Source: CAYPXN01 sp964470915
Lineage (GTDB): Bacteria; UBA10199; JADFYH01
Assembly: GCA_964470915.1 (NCBI GenBank)
Contig: CAYYEM010000012.1
Location: forward strand, 1-47,608
Reading direction: 5' to 3'
DNA length: 47,608 bases
Numbering within the stretch: position 1 is the first letter of the stretch; each line of letters starts with the position of its first letter. Below are positions 33,067 to 42,108 of this stretch, one piece after another. A program made the translations under genes and the position numbers. Under the pieces are notes generated by a model. The model did no database searches. It saw nothing but the letters and a program-made list of their open reading frames with translations, and was not told the DNA's origin.

Positions 33067-34401
33067 TCACTTGCTTACTTCCCCTACCAAAGCCATCGGC
33101 CCTGCTCGCAGAATTTTTACTTTTAACATTTTGCCCACAAGCGAAGAATCTGTCGAGTTGAAATGAACGATCCGATTGTGGCTTGTGCGACCTTGAAGAG
33201 AATCACCTAATTTAGACTTCCCTTCCACTAACACATCATAACATTTTCCCACACATTCTTCATTTTTTGCAAATGTGATTTTTTTTTGTTTATCTTGAAG
33301 AACATGCAGACGTTCTTCTTTTAACTTTAGTTCTACATTATCTTCAAAATATCGTGCGGCAGTTGTATGGGGTCTTGGAGAATAACAAAAAGAAAATGCG
33401 GCATCGAAATGAACCTCATCCATCAAACTTAATGTTTCAGCAAAATCGGCATCACTTTCTCCAGGAAAACCAACAATCAAATCTGTAGTAATAGCAATAT
33501 CAGGGCAAGCTTTTCTTAAACCCTCTACCTTTTTTAAATATTCTTCACGAGTATAGGTTCGGTACATTTTCTGAAGCACAGCATTCGAACCTGCTTGCAC
33601 TGGAAGATGAATATGTTTAGCCAAGCGAGGCAAATCTCGAAAAGCTTCCATTAAATCTTCCCCCACATCTTTAGGATGTGAAGTCGTAAAACGAATTCTT
33701 TCTAAGGAACACTCCTCTTCAATTTTACGAAGTAACAAAGCAAAAGCAGGTTCTGCAGAATTTTTACTACCGTAGGAATTTACATTTTGACCAAGCAAGG
33801 TCACTTCTTTTACCCCATGTTCGGTCAGCGTTTTAATTTCATCGATAATTTCTTGGCTTGGGCGCGAAACTTCTCTGCCGCGAACAAAAGGAACAATGCA
33901 AAATGAACAAAAATTATCACAACCCTTCATAATCGTGACGAAGGCTGAATGCATTGTGTCTTGAGCATCTAAAGCAAGCTCTACGAACTTAAAATCAGAA
34001 GTTTTAATTCTTTTAGTTTGATTAACAGAACGCCCTCCTCCTTTTTCAATTTTCTCTACAAGATCGGAAAGCGAGCCAAGCTGATCAGGACCCAACACAA
34101 AATCAAGATGATCAAAGCGTTTCAGGATTTTTTCACCTTCTACTTGAGCTTGGCAGCCTGCCAACCCTAAAATTAAAGAAGGTTTTAAAGCTTTCAAAGG
34201 ATAATAGCGACCTACTGCTGAATGAGCTTTATGAGATGCTTTTTCTCTCACGCTGCATGTATTAATCAAAATCAAGTCCGCATCTTCTGGGCGTTCTGTA
34301 TATTGATAACCCAAAGGAGCTACTCTTTTTGCCATTCGCAAAGAGTCATCCACGTTCATTTGGCAGCCATGAGTTTCGATGTAAACTTTCTTGGGATGCA
34401 T
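33067..34401 (-). CDS. miaB: tRNA-2-methylthio-N6-dimethylallyladenosine synthase
   Basis: This 444-aa enzyme has the three MiaB parts: an N-terminal methylthiotransferase domain (VYIETHGCQMN, LINTCSVREKA and LAGCQAQ hold three cluster cysteines), a radical SAM domain (MKGCDNFCSFCIVPFVRGRE, with CxxxCxxC) and a C-terminal TRAM domain (VLVEGKSK, GRTSHNRIV). It adds a methylthio group to i6A37 of tRNA with two 4Fe-4S clusters. I use the ATG at 34401, because an earlier start (34440) would add 13 residues unlike the family. Its stop touches a REP-like palindrome. Confidence 0.95.
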   Translation of the reverse strand: MHPKKVYIETHGCQMNVDDSLRMAKRVAPLGYQYTERPEDADLILINTCSVREKASHKAHSAVGRYYPLKALKPSLILGLAGCQAQVEGEKILKRFDHLDFVLGPDQLGSLSDLVEKIEKGGGRSVNQTKRIKTSDFKFVELALDAQDTMHSAFVTIMKGCDNFCSFCIVPFVRGREVSRPSQEIIDEIKTLTEHGVKEVTLLGQNVNSYGSKNSAEPAFALLLRKIEEECSLERIRFTTSHPKDVGEDLMEAFRDLPRLAKHIHLPVQAGSNAVLQKMYRTYTREEYLKKVEGLRKACPDIAITTDLIVGFPGESDADFAETLSLMDEVHFDAAFSFCYSPRPHTTAARYFEDNVELKLKEERLHVLQDKQKKITFAKNEECVGKCYDVLVEGKSKLGDSLQGRTSHNRIVHFNSTDSSLVGKMLKVKILRAGPMALVGEVSK

Positions 34402-34457
34402 AAGGAGGGTAAAACAGCACAAAAAGGAAGCTCTAGGCAAGCCCCTTATCGATGCAG

Positions 34458-34796
34458 CTAAAAATCTTTATCAACCTTAATACCATCGATCAGACGATCG
34501 AGATCTTCCTTATATCCAAGATCTTCCATCACAGAATCAATATCGTCGCGGTGGAAATAACTATGATTTTCAGCAGCGGGTTCGCCAAAGAGGCTATTTT
34601 TAGCACCTGATTTATAGTTTTCAGGATTGGTGCGAATAATATTTTCAACGTAATTATTCAGTGTTTTTAAGGCTTTTTTCTTTTTTTCAGATTTGATGGA
34701 TTTCCAGTTTTTAAGATAGTGTAAACGACAAAAACCATCGGTCGTTTGTTCACTCATGCAGTTGTTTTCTTTGCAAATCTTGATTTTAGGAGACAT
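34458..34796 (-). CDS. small zinc-knuckle-like protein
   Basis: This 112-aa protein begins MSPKIKICKENNCMSEQ and has C8, C13, C23 and H26 in a C-x4-C-x9-C-x2-H pattern (KICKENNCM, then DGFCRLHYLKNWK), resembling a short treble-clef or zinc-knuckle. A Lys-rich helix follows (SIKSEKKKKALKTL), then an acidic C-terminal half ending in IDGIKVDKDF. I know no function; nucleic-acid or protein binding is a reasonable guess. The ATG at 34796 has AGAGGTG just upstream, so it is preferred over a start at 34841. The leader of about 118 nt contains a palindrome, and a promoter is visible further upstream. Confidence 0.65.
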   Translation of the reverse strand: MSPKIKICKENNCMSEQTTDGFCRLHYLKNWKSIKSEKKKKALKTLNNYVENIIRTNPENYKSGAKNSLFGEPAAENHSYFHRDDIDSVMEDLGYKEDLDRLIDGIKVDKDF

Positions 34797-34866
34797 ATCA
34801 CCTCTATCAAAGGAGCTCTCATCGCCCCCTCTGCTGGTCATACCAACAGAGCCTCCACCTCAGCAC

Positions 34867-34919
34867 CTCAGTAGCGCTGCTGAGTAGCAGGATTGTTAAA
34901 TCCTCGAATATAATCGAGG
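34867..34919 (-). promoter_or_regulatory. two palindromes in the leader of the zinc-knuckle gene
   Basis: An 18-nt near-perfect palindrome, CTCAGTAGCGCTGCTGAG (34867-34884), and a hairpin CCTCGA (34902-34907) / TCGAGG (34914-34919) lie between the predicted promoter and the gene. The second overlaps the predicted start point, like an operator. The first would form a stem in the mRNA leader. Confidence 0.4.
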
Positions 34920-34920
34920 T

Positions 34921-34949
34921 AACATAAGATTTTAGAAGGTTTCAATCAA
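34921..34949 (-). promoter_or_regulatory. candidate promoter of the zinc-knuckle gene
   Basis: On the minus strand, TTGATT (complement of 34944-34949) is followed after 17 bp by TATGTT (complement of 34921-34926). Both boxes are imperfect. It would give a start near 34914 and a long structured leader. Confidence 0.4.
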
Positions 34950-34975
34950 AAAAGTATTGAAATTACAAAAAGTTA

Positions 34976-35191
34976 TCATTTTCCAGAAAATAATCTTAAG
35001 CTTTCCTCAAATTTCTCCTTTTTTCGGATCGCTTCACTTTTTTCAAACTCAAGTTCTTCCTTAAGTTTTTGAGAAATAGCCTCTTTCGTACTTTTTTTAA
35101 GATAACGATTTTCTCGAAGTCTTAAAAAAACTAAGAGAGCTAAAAAGCCTAAACATAAAAATGCAAACAACAAGGTTTCTAGCCAAGTCAT
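34976..35191 (-). CDS. small membrane-anchored coiled-coil protein
   Basis: This 71-aa protein has one N-terminal membrane helix (about residues 5-23: LLFAFLCLGFLALLVFL), a basic stop-transfer region (RLRENRYLKKS) and a charged helix likely to form a coiled coil (EAISQKLKEELEFEKSEA). Its ATG overlaps the glnD stop by 4 nt (ATGA), which supports translation. I do not recognise a function. Confidence 0.6.
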   Translation of the reverse strand: MTWLETLLFAFLCLGFLALLVFLRLRENRYLKKSTKEAISQKLKEELEFEKSEAIRKKEKFEESLRLFSGK

Positions 35192-37926
35192 GCTGTCTCT
35201 CCTTCCACCACTTTGAGAAGCTCTGACTGGATTCTTCTTAATTTTTCAGATTGGGTAATTTTTTGACCGAAGATATCTTTTACGTAAAACACATCTGCCA
35301 CTTGATCCACTTTAGTAGAAATTTTAGAAACATCTACATAAAGACCTAAATTTGATAAAGCCGTGAGAATTTCATACAAAAGACCCATACGGTCATGAGT
35401 GTAAATATCGATGACAGTATAATAAGCTGAAACATCATTATCGACTTCCACACTCGAGGGAAAAGTTCGTGCGATGGTCTTTTGCATCCAGGAAGGTTTT
35501 TTGCGCGATTCAATTAAACTAGCTACGCGTTCCCGACCTTCCAATACATTTGCAAAATCTTTTTCTAAAGGCCCCCATCGACGAGGTTCACGAATCATTT
35601 GGCCTTGGGAATCTGTAAAACGAATAGATAACAATGCCCAACCTGATTTAGACACACTCTGTTTCGCATCTAAAATATTCATATCGTTCGCCGAAAGAAT
35701 ACCCGCTACTTTGGCGAGCAATCCTGGTGTGGAAAGCGTGAAAAGAACCATTTCATTCAGATTATCTTTTTCTAAAATATGAAAACGACATACTAAATGC
35801 TGTTCTTGCAGGGCTTCTTCTGCCAATTCAAGATGTTCTGAGATTTCTTGAGGTGAATTTCCAAGAAAATATTTAAGAGGCATATTTTTTAGATATTCAT
35901 CTCGAATTTGCACGGGCACCTTTTCTTTCACTAGTAAAAGTGCAGATTTTTTTACTTCTTCGGCAATCTGAATCACTCTTTCTTGAGTAAAATTTCCTGA
36001 TTCTAATACTCGACGAGTCCGATTATAAAGTTCAGATAATAAAGTTCCCTTCCAAGGAGTCCAAACCTCAGGACCCACAGCTCGAATATCCGCCCAGGTA
36101 AGAATAAAAAGCATGTTCAAGTTATCCATGTGCTGCATCGACTTTGCAAATTGGATGATTAAGTTGACATCATCGAGGTCGCGTCGCTGGGCAAGATGAG
36201 GCATTAACAAATGACTCTTCACCAAAAACTCTACCGTCTCACAATCTTTATCCGAATAAGCCATTCGCTGGGTGGCTCGAAGCGCCATCTCTGCCCCCAC
36301 AATCGAATGATTTTTTCCTCTACCTTTTCCTACATCATGAAAAAAAACACCCCAGGCGAGCAAATCATGCCTCTTGGTTTCACCAAGGACTTGTTTGAAA
36401 AGTGGAAAAGCTTCATCGTATTTACCTTCCTGCAAACGACTTAACTCTTCTACCGCGATGATTGAATGGGTATCGACCGTATAAATATGATAAACGTCGT
36501 GTTGAACTCGATACAGAACCTCTCCAAACTCAGGAATAATACGATCCAAAAATCGCAACTCATGCATCAAGTGCAAGATTTTTCCGAGGCCTTTCAATCT
36601 CCCAAACATACTCTTCAGCACTTCATTCACTTCGCGACGATGAATAAACTCTTCATTCACCAAATATAAATGTTTGGTAATGCCACGACGGGTTCCCTCT
36701 TCAATATCCAAAGATTTCTGCTGGGCCCAATCAAAAACTTTCAAAAGATTAAGTGGTTTTTTTTCAAACAAATCAAGTTGCTTGATAATAATTTGGTCTT
36801 CGGCCACTGCAAAATCATCATCCAAATGTTCTGTGATTTTTTTGGAAACGCTTTTGAGTCTTTTTTCGGGAGGCTCAATCATCGCGCTAATCGCAAAGTG
36901 CGTAATGCGTTTAATGTTGGCCGCATGCTGATAATAAGTCTGCATAAACTTTTCAACAGCGAGCACGCCCCCCTCATCTTTAAAGCCAAGCTCTTTGGCG
37001 ATTTCTTCCTGAAATTGGAAAGTTAATTGATCGTTTTTCTTACTGACTCTAAAATGCAAAGCATTACGAACCCGCCAAAGAAAATTTCTCGCATCAACTA
37101 ATTCTTTAAGTGCTCCTGTTGTTAAAACCTTTTTCTCAACCAAATCTTCCAATTTTGAAACTTGCAAAAGCACTTTAGCAAACCAAAGCAAGGTTTGAAA
37201 ATCTCGCAAGCCACCTTCGCTTTCTTTTAAATTGGGTTCTAAAATGTAAACTGAACCGCCAAAGCGCTTGAGCCTTTCTTGATTTTCTTTATTTTTTTTC
37301 TGATAGAATTCTTGCACTCCACTTTTACTAGAATATTCTCCCCAAACTAATTTTAAGAATTCTTCGGCAATCTGTTTATCTCCCGCTAAATATCGTGCAT
37401 CTAAATAACTTGTTTGAGTCGCAATATCTTCCTTCATCATTTGTTTGCAGTCTTTGAGACTCCGTGTAGCAGAACCCACTTCTAAGCCAAGATCCCAAAG
37501 CACATACAAAATCGCATCGGTGAGGGCAGTGACATAATCTTCAGGCTTATCTTTGTAGACAAACAACAAGTCGATATCCGAACGGATATTCATTTCTCTC
37601 CGTCCGTAACCTCCCAAGGCAAACAAAGCACAACGAGTGGACCGATGAGGATGCGATTCTTGAAAAAGCCAATCTGCCCGTTGATAAAGCGTGAGAATTA
37701 AATCATCAATATTCAAACTATATAATGATAAGCTTTGATCGCTTGGGAAATGTTCTGAATGGAGTTTTTTTAACTGTTCCCGACATTGTTCAAGATATTG
37801 TCGAGCTGATTCAGTGGCTTGATCGCCAATCACAAAAGGAATGCGATAAGGAGCTAAAATAGCCGATGGTTCTTCGAGAATGAGAAGCTTATTTCTTTGA
37901 ATCGACGAGTTTTTTTTGAAGATCAT
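35188..37926 (-). CDS. glnD: [protein-PII] uridylyltransferase/uridylyl-removing enzyme
   Basis: At 912 aa it has the full GlnD layout. The nucleotidyltransferase domain has GGYGRREMNIRSDIDLLFVY with D117 and D119 as metal ligands. A GlnD PII-UTase helical domain follows, then an HD domain for deuridylylation (HIYTVDTHS, FFHDVGKGRGKNHS) and two C-terminal ACT domains that sense glutamine (STPGLLAKVAGILSANDMNI and HDRMGLLYEILTALSNLGL). It modifies PII proteins to signal nitrogen status. The start overlaps the mutS end by 38 nt in another frame, a common deltaproteobacterial-style packing. Confidence 0.95.
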   Translation of the reverse strand: MIFKKNSSIQRNKLLILEEPSAILAPYRIPFVIGDQATESARQYLEQCREQLKKLHSEHFPSDQSLSLYSLNIDDLILTLYQRADWLFQESHPHRSTRCALFALGGYGRREMNIRSDIDLLFVYKDKPEDYVTALTDAILYVLWDLGLEVGSATRSLKDCKQMMKEDIATQTSYLDARYLAGDKQIAEEFLKLVWGEYSSKSGVQEFYQKKNKENQERLKRFGGSVYILEPNLKESEGGLRDFQTLLWFAKVLLQVSKLEDLVEKKVLTTGALKELVDARNFLWRVRNALHFRVSKKNDQLTFQFQEEIAKELGFKDEGGVLAVEKFMQTYYQHAANIKRITHFAISAMIEPPEKRLKSVSKKITEHLDDDFAVAEDQIIIKQLDLFEKKPLNLLKVFDWAQQKSLDIEEGTRRGITKHLYLVNEEFIHRREVNEVLKSMFGRLKGLGKILHLMHELRFLDRIIPEFGEVLYRVQHDVYHIYTVDTHSIIAVEELSRLQEGKYDEAFPLFKQVLGETKRHDLLAWGVFFHDVGKGRGKNHSIVGAEMALRATQRMAYSDKDCETVEFLVKSHLLMPHLAQRRDLDDVNLIIQFAKSMQHMDNLNMLFILTWADIRAVGPEVWTPWKGTLLSELYNRTRRVLESGNFTQERVIQIAEEVKKSALLLVKEKVPVQIRDEYLKNMPLKYFLGNSPQEISEHLELAEEALQEQHLVCRFHILEKDNLNEMVLFTLSTPGLLAKVAGILSANDMNILDAKQSVSKSGWALLSIRFTDSQGQMIREPRRWGPLEKDFANVLEGRERVASLIESRKKPSWMQKTIARTFPSSVEVDNDVSAYYTVIDIYTHDRMGLLYEILTALSNLGLYVDVSKISTKVDQVADVFYVKDIFGQKITQSEKLRRIQSELLKVVEGETA

Positions 37927-40492
37927 ATAGCACCTGTAGCGCCTCTAATGGAGTCATGCCATTTACATCCAGATCTCGAATGAATTCAAGATGATCTTCA
38001 TTTTGAGAAGAAAATAATGGAATTTGCTCAGAAGCTTGAAACAGGGTCGGCAAACTACCCTGCAAGTGTTTATTTTGCAGCTCAGATAATATTTCACGGG
38101 CTCTCATAATCACTTGTGGATGAATTCCCGCCAAGGAAGCCACCTGAATTCCATAACTTTGACTAATACCTCCCGCCACAATCTTGTATAAAAAGAGGAT
38201 TTCACCATTCCATTCCTTGACTGCCACACTAAAATTACGAAGTGCTTGCTTTTTTTCAGCTAACTCAATGAGCTCATGATAGTGTGTTGCAAAAATGGTT
38301 TTAGCTTTCACTTCATCATGTAAATATTCTGCAATTGCCCAGGCAATGGATAAACCATCATAAGTTGAAGTCCCACGACCAATTTCATCTAAAACAACCA
38401 AACTGTTTTTGCTGGCAGACTTGAGAATGTTAGCGGTTTCTTCCATTTCAACCCAGAAAGTGGATTGGTTTTTTGATAAATTATCAGAGGCGCCAATTCG
38501 TGTAAAAATCCGATCCAGAGGAGAAATTTTTACTGATTTAGCTGGCACATAAGAACCCATGTGAGCCATTAAAGCAATCAAGGCTACCTGCCGAAGCAGA
38601 GTTGACTTCCCCGCCATATTGGGACCTGTCAAAATCATGATTCGACATTCTTCTTCTGATAAATGGGTATCATTGGGTACAAATCGCGAAGATGGAAAAA
38701 GTTTTTCTAAAACTGGATGCCGCCCTTCTTCTATGTTTAAGACATTTCCTCCCACAAATTCCGGACAAACATAATTATTCTCCTGTGCCACAATCGCTAA
38801 GGACAATAAGGCATCCAGATCAGAGATTTTTCGGGCCATTTTCAAAATTTCAGAAGAATATTCGGCAACCTGTGCTCGCAAATTCGAAAAGATCTCAAAT
38901 TCAATTTGGCGAATTCTTTCCTCTGCTCCCAACACTTTTTCTTCATAACTTTTGAGTTCAGGAGTAATAAATCGCTCTGCATTCACAAGGGTTTGTTTAC
39001 GAATAAAATCTGTTGGTACTTTATCACTTTTAGATTGAGGGACCTCGATATAATAGCCGAATACCCTATTGTAGCGCACTTTGAGTGTGGAGATTCCTGT
39101 ACGTTTTTTTTCTTCTTCCTCCATGCGAAGCAGCATTGATTTTCCATCTAACAAAACAGTTCTCAACTCATCCAATTCTTCATGTACACCGTCCTGAATT
39201 AAGCCACCTTCTTTAATACTCAAGGGCAGTTCATCTTTTAAAGTATTCAGGACGCTCATGCTTAAAGAAGAAAGATCATTCCAGTTTTCACGCAGGCTCT
39301 GGAAAAAAGGCGAAACTAATTTTTCCAAACAATCTTTCAAGGCTGGAATTTGTTTTAAGGAATTTCCTAGAAGAAAAAGCTCACGAGCATTCGCGACTCC
39401 GGTTGAAACTCGACTATTCAAACGTTCTAAATCTGCTATGCCCGATAAAAGTTGGGAAATTTGTCTTGTTACCTGAAAATTTTCCAACAATTGAGCAATG
39501 GCTTGTTGACGAGCACGGATTTGAGCTTCGTTTTCAAGAGGATATAAAACCCAAAGCTTTAGCTTGCGAGCCCCCATCGAGGTTTTAGTTTTATCGAGCA
39601 CATCGAGTAGAGTACCCCACACTCGACCATCTTGAAGATTACGCACCAGCTCTAAATTGCGTACTGTGGCAGCATCTAATACTAAAAATGAAGACTCTGT
39701 ACTCCAATGAATTTCTGACAAATGATGCACATTCGATTTCAAAGTAGAATGCACATAATCTAAAAGTCTTAACGCAGCTCTTTCAGCCAAAGGCGCTAAC
39801 TGTGACAATGCAAGCTTGTTCCAAGCTTGTCGAAAAGTTTCTGAAAAAGCAGAAAGGATTTCTTCTTTATTTTCATCGGACTCATAAGTTTGATGTAAAG
39901 CCCCTGGATAATGCCGGCGAATTTTTAAAATCAAAGGATGACTTTGATCTTTAGAGGAAATCAAAAACTCTCGAGCTTCACGCCGATCCAACTCTGAAAA
40001 AAGAGCTGCTTCATCATGAAATACTGATAGACCCATTTCCCCCGTTGAAATATCGATGTAAGCCAGAGCCACAGCATCATGATGTAAGCTTAGAGAAGCT
40101 AAATAATTATGAGTTTTAGCATTGAGAGATTCTGTTTCTAAAACCAAACCGGGTGTGATCACTCTCACGACTTCGCGTTTCACAATTCCTTTGGCAGTCG
40201 CAGGATCTTCCACTTGTTCACAAATCGCAACCTTATGGCCCGATTGAATCAAGCGGGCGATATAAGCAGTCGCTGAATGATGAGGAACTCCACAAAATGG
40301 AATGGAATTTTCTTCGCCCTTATTGCGACTCGTCAGTGCAATTTCAAGAATACCCGAAGCTGTCGTGGCATCCTCAAAAAACATCTCGTAAAAATCTCCC
40401 ATGCGAAAAAATAAAATAGCATCCTGATAATTTTTTTTAATATCCAGGTATTGCCGAATCATGGGAGTGAGGTTGGGCAAATTTTGGGGCAT
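37889..40492 (-). CDS. mutS: DNA mismatch repair protein MutS
   Basis: This 867-aa protein starts with the mismatch-binding domain (FFRMGDFYEMFFEDA, whose FYE intercalates at the mismatch). It continues through connector, lever and clamp, and ends with the ABC ATPase: Walker A TGPNMAGKSTLLRQ, the STFWVEMEETANIL helix, Walker B VVLDEIGRGTSTYDG and the ATHYHEL histidine. The C-terminal region shortly after is the dimerisation tail. No MutL is in the window. Confidence 0.97.
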   Translation of the reverse strand: MPQNLPNLTPMIRQYLDIKKNYQDAILFFRMGDFYEMFFEDATTASGILEIALTSRNKGEENSIPFCGVPHHSATAYIARLIQSGHKVAICEQVEDPATAKGIVKREVVRVITPGLVLETESLNAKTHNYLASLSLHHDAVALAYIDISTGEMGLSVFHDEAALFSELDRREAREFLISSKDQSHPLILKIRRHYPGALHQTYESDENKEEILSAFSETFRQAWNKLALSQLAPLAERAALRLLDYVHSTLKSNVHHLSEIHWSTESSFLVLDAATVRNLELVRNLQDGRVWGTLLDVLDKTKTSMGARKLKLWVLYPLENEAQIRARQQAIAQLLENFQVTRQISQLLSGIADLERLNSRVSTGVANARELFLLGNSLKQIPALKDCLEKLVSPFFQSLRENWNDLSSLSMSVLNTLKDELPLSIKEGGLIQDGVHEELDELRTVLLDGKSMLLRMEEEEKKRTGISTLKVRYNRVFGYYIEVPQSKSDKVPTDFIRKQTLVNAERFITPELKSYEEKVLGAEERIRQIEFEIFSNLRAQVAEYSSEILKMARKISDLDALLSLAIVAQENNYVCPEFVGGNVLNIEEGRHPVLEKLFPSSRFVPNDTHLSEEECRIMILTGPNMAGKSTLLRQVALIALMAHMGSYVPAKSVKISPLDRIFTRIGASDNLSKNQSTFWVEMEETANILKSASKNSLVVLDEIGRGTSTYDGLSIAWAIAEYLHDEVKAKTIFATHYHELIELAEKKQALRNFSVAVKEWNGEILFLYKIVAGGISQSYGIQVASLAGIHPQVIMRAREILSELQNKHLQGSLPTLFQASEQIPLFSSQNEDHLEFIRDLDVNGMTPLEALQVLYDLQKKLVDSKK

Positions 40493-40540
40493 TATGAGAA
40501 AATCGAATAGAAGGTCTATGAAGTCAATGAGAAATTCATC

Positions 40541-41047
40541 TTATTCTAAAAGTTCTTCTACCAAGAACTTGGTTTTAGGGGGAATTTGCTGATGAGGATA
40601 ATACTTCTCAATCAGTTTGAATACTTGTTCTGGCTTTTTAAGTTTTAGGTGTTTTATCAGGAAGTCAACGTCCTCACGATCGTGGGTATCAAATCGGGCG
40701 GAGATGCATTTCATGGCTAGCATGTAATCCGCTCGTGGAGCCCAAATACGCAAATTAGTAAATTCTAAAACCTCTTCTCGAGGGGGTTCTATTTCGAAAA
40801 AACCCTTCGCAGCATCATTGAGCCAATTTTCATTCAATCCAAAAACTTGGGCCACTTTTTTACTCGCTTTTCTGATTTCCTGCGTTGGTTCAAAAATGGC
40901 ATCGATATCTTTGGTAGCCTTTCGAGCTTGAAACACAAGACACATCACTGCGCCACCGCAAAGCCCTATTTCTCCTTTTGCATTCATTTTCTTCAATTCC
41001 TCATTCAAGGCTTTGAAAAGTTTTTTAATTTCGTTTGCATTAAACAT
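40541..41047 (-). CDS. nucleotidyltransferase-like protein (DUF6036 type) paired with a Xre regulator
   Basis: This 168-aa protein has a minimal nucleotidyltransferase signature: LCGGAVMCLVFQARKATKDIDAIF, with G31-G32 and metal ligands D47 and D49. Further on are RADYMLAMKC and DREDVDFLI. It resembles DUF6036 proteins, stand-alone nucleotidyltransferases found next to Xre-type genes in accessory and toxin-antitoxin-like pairs. The ATG directly follows the stop of the Xre gene. A toxin role by nucleotide transfer to tRNA or protein is plausible by analogy to MenT/AbiEii-like proteins, but not shown. Confidence 0.75.
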   Translation of the reverse strand: MFNANEIKKLFKALNEELKKMNAKGEIGLCGGAVMCLVFQARKATKDIDAIFEPTQEIRKASKKVAQVFGLNENWLNDAAKGFFEIEPPREEVLEFTNLRIWAPRADYMLAMKCISARFDTHDREDVDFLIKHLKLKKPEQVFKLIEKYYPHQQIPPKTKFLVEELLE

Positions 41048-41617
41048 TTAGACACGCTCCAAAAAGTTTTCGAAAACAAATAAGTTACGCTTCCGAAAAA
41101 CGGCAGGACTTTCCAACAAAGCGATCGCCTTCAAACTTTCTGTCTCCGACAAAAACCAGGGTTCGCTCAAAGATGAAATACTTTGGCACCAGGAAGGAAT
41201 TTCCAACTCAAATTTCACACAAAGAGCTTCTACAGTCGAAGCGAAAAGAGCTTTTAATTTCAAAGAAAGTTCAGGTGCCGGAGAAAACTCCACATAAGAC
41301 TTCTGATTTTTAGCAATGGAGAAAGCATCCACAAAATTAAAAAAATGAATCTTCCAGGAATCTTCGCCGTCCTCGAGAATTTTTTCAGAAACATTGCAAA
41401 TAGATTCGGGAGGAGATTTGAAAATTCGATGGAGTTGCGTTTCTAAAATATGAGGGGGATAACCTAATGCCTTCAGAATTTTCCCGAGAGTAGAAAGGGT
41501 AAGATTTTGCTCACCGGCTTCGGCGAGCTGCAGTGTTCTAAAAGAAACGCCAGCCAAATCGGCTAAACGCCTTTGAGAGATATTTTTATCTTCACGAAGA
41601 GATCGAAAGGGAAACAT
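41048..41617 (-). CDS. Xre-family HTH protein, putative antitoxin
   Basis: This 189-aa protein begins with a Cro/CI-type helix-turn-helix (ISQRRLADLAGVSFRTLQLA, then EAGEQNLTLSTLGKILKALG). A longer C-terminal domain follows, with PWFLSETESLKAIALLESP and FRKRNLFVFENFL; I have seen this type of tail in Xre proteins beside DUF6036 nucleotidyltransferases. The partner starts at the next base after the stop codon. A perfect palindrome overlaps its promoter, as expected for an autoregulated antitoxin-like repressor. Confidence 0.8.
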   Translation of the reverse strand: MFPFRSLREDKNISQRRLADLAGVSFRTLQLAEAGEQNLTLSTLGKILKALGYPPHILETQLHRIFKSPPESICNVSEKILEDGEDSWKIHFFNFVDAFSIAKNQKSYVEFSPAPELSLKLKALFASTVEALCVKFELEIPSWCQSISSLSEPWFLSETESLKAIALLESPAVFRKRNLFVFENFLERV

Positions 41618-41627
41618 AGACCCTTAC

Positions 41628-41654
41628 TTTATATGACATATTATAGTATGTCAA
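41628..41654 (-). promoter_or_regulatory. promoter with palindromic operator of the Xre/nucleotidyltransferase pair
   Basis: TGACATA (41634-41640) and TATGTCA (41647-41653) form a perfect 7-bp inverted repeat around 6 bp. On the minus strand, TTGACA (complement of 41649-41654) and TATAAA (complement of 41628-41633) form a promoter with a 15-bp spacer, so the palindrome covers the -35 and spacer. It lies 11 nt before the Xre start codon. Confidence 0.6.
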
Positions 41655-41690
41655 TATAACCATCCCTATCTGATTGAAATTTATTAAAAA

Positions 41691-42059
41691 TTAGTAATAC
41701 TTTCCAAATCCGTCTAGTGGAAATTCGAACCATTCAATAGATTCTGCAGAATTATCACCATCCAAACTTAAAACAGCAAAGGCGATGTCCTTCACTTCAG
41801 GATGTTTTTGTGAATACAACAAGGCACAACGAAGCATCTTTTGCTGTTTGGAAAAAGTGATAGCCTCCACCCCTTTACCATAAGCTGCACTGGAGCGACT
41901 TTTCACTTCCACAAAAATAACTTTTTCTCCCTGCTTCATGATGAGATCGATCTCACCCCATCGACAGGTCCAGTTTCTCTCAATAATCTTCAAACCTTTT
42001 TTTTCAAGAAAATGACTGGCTGTCAGCTCGGCGGCTTTTCCTTTTTCCCTGTTTTGCAT
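41691..42059 (-). CDS. YraN/UPF0102 family endonuclease-like protein
   Basis: This 122-aa protein has the family's restriction-endonuclease-like core: GKAAELTASHFLEKKGLKII, RNWTCRWGEIDLIM and KVIFVEVKSRSS (the E-x-D...E-V-K nuclease motif). The C-terminal half carries KQQKMLRCALLY. YraN is thought to act in DNA uptake, processing or repair, but is poorly characterised. It follows era by 49 nt in the same orientation. Confidence 0.9.
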   Translation of the reverse strand: MQNREKGKAAELTASHFLEKKGLKIIERNWTCRWGEIDLIMKQGEKVIFVEVKSRSSAAYGKGVEAITFSKQQKMLRCALLYSQKHPEVKDIAFAVLSLDGDNSAESIEWFEFPLDGFGKYY

Positions 42060-42108
42060 GGAGTATTGTTAGAAAAAAACAAAATTGAATTCAAGAAGCG
42101 TTTTTTAT

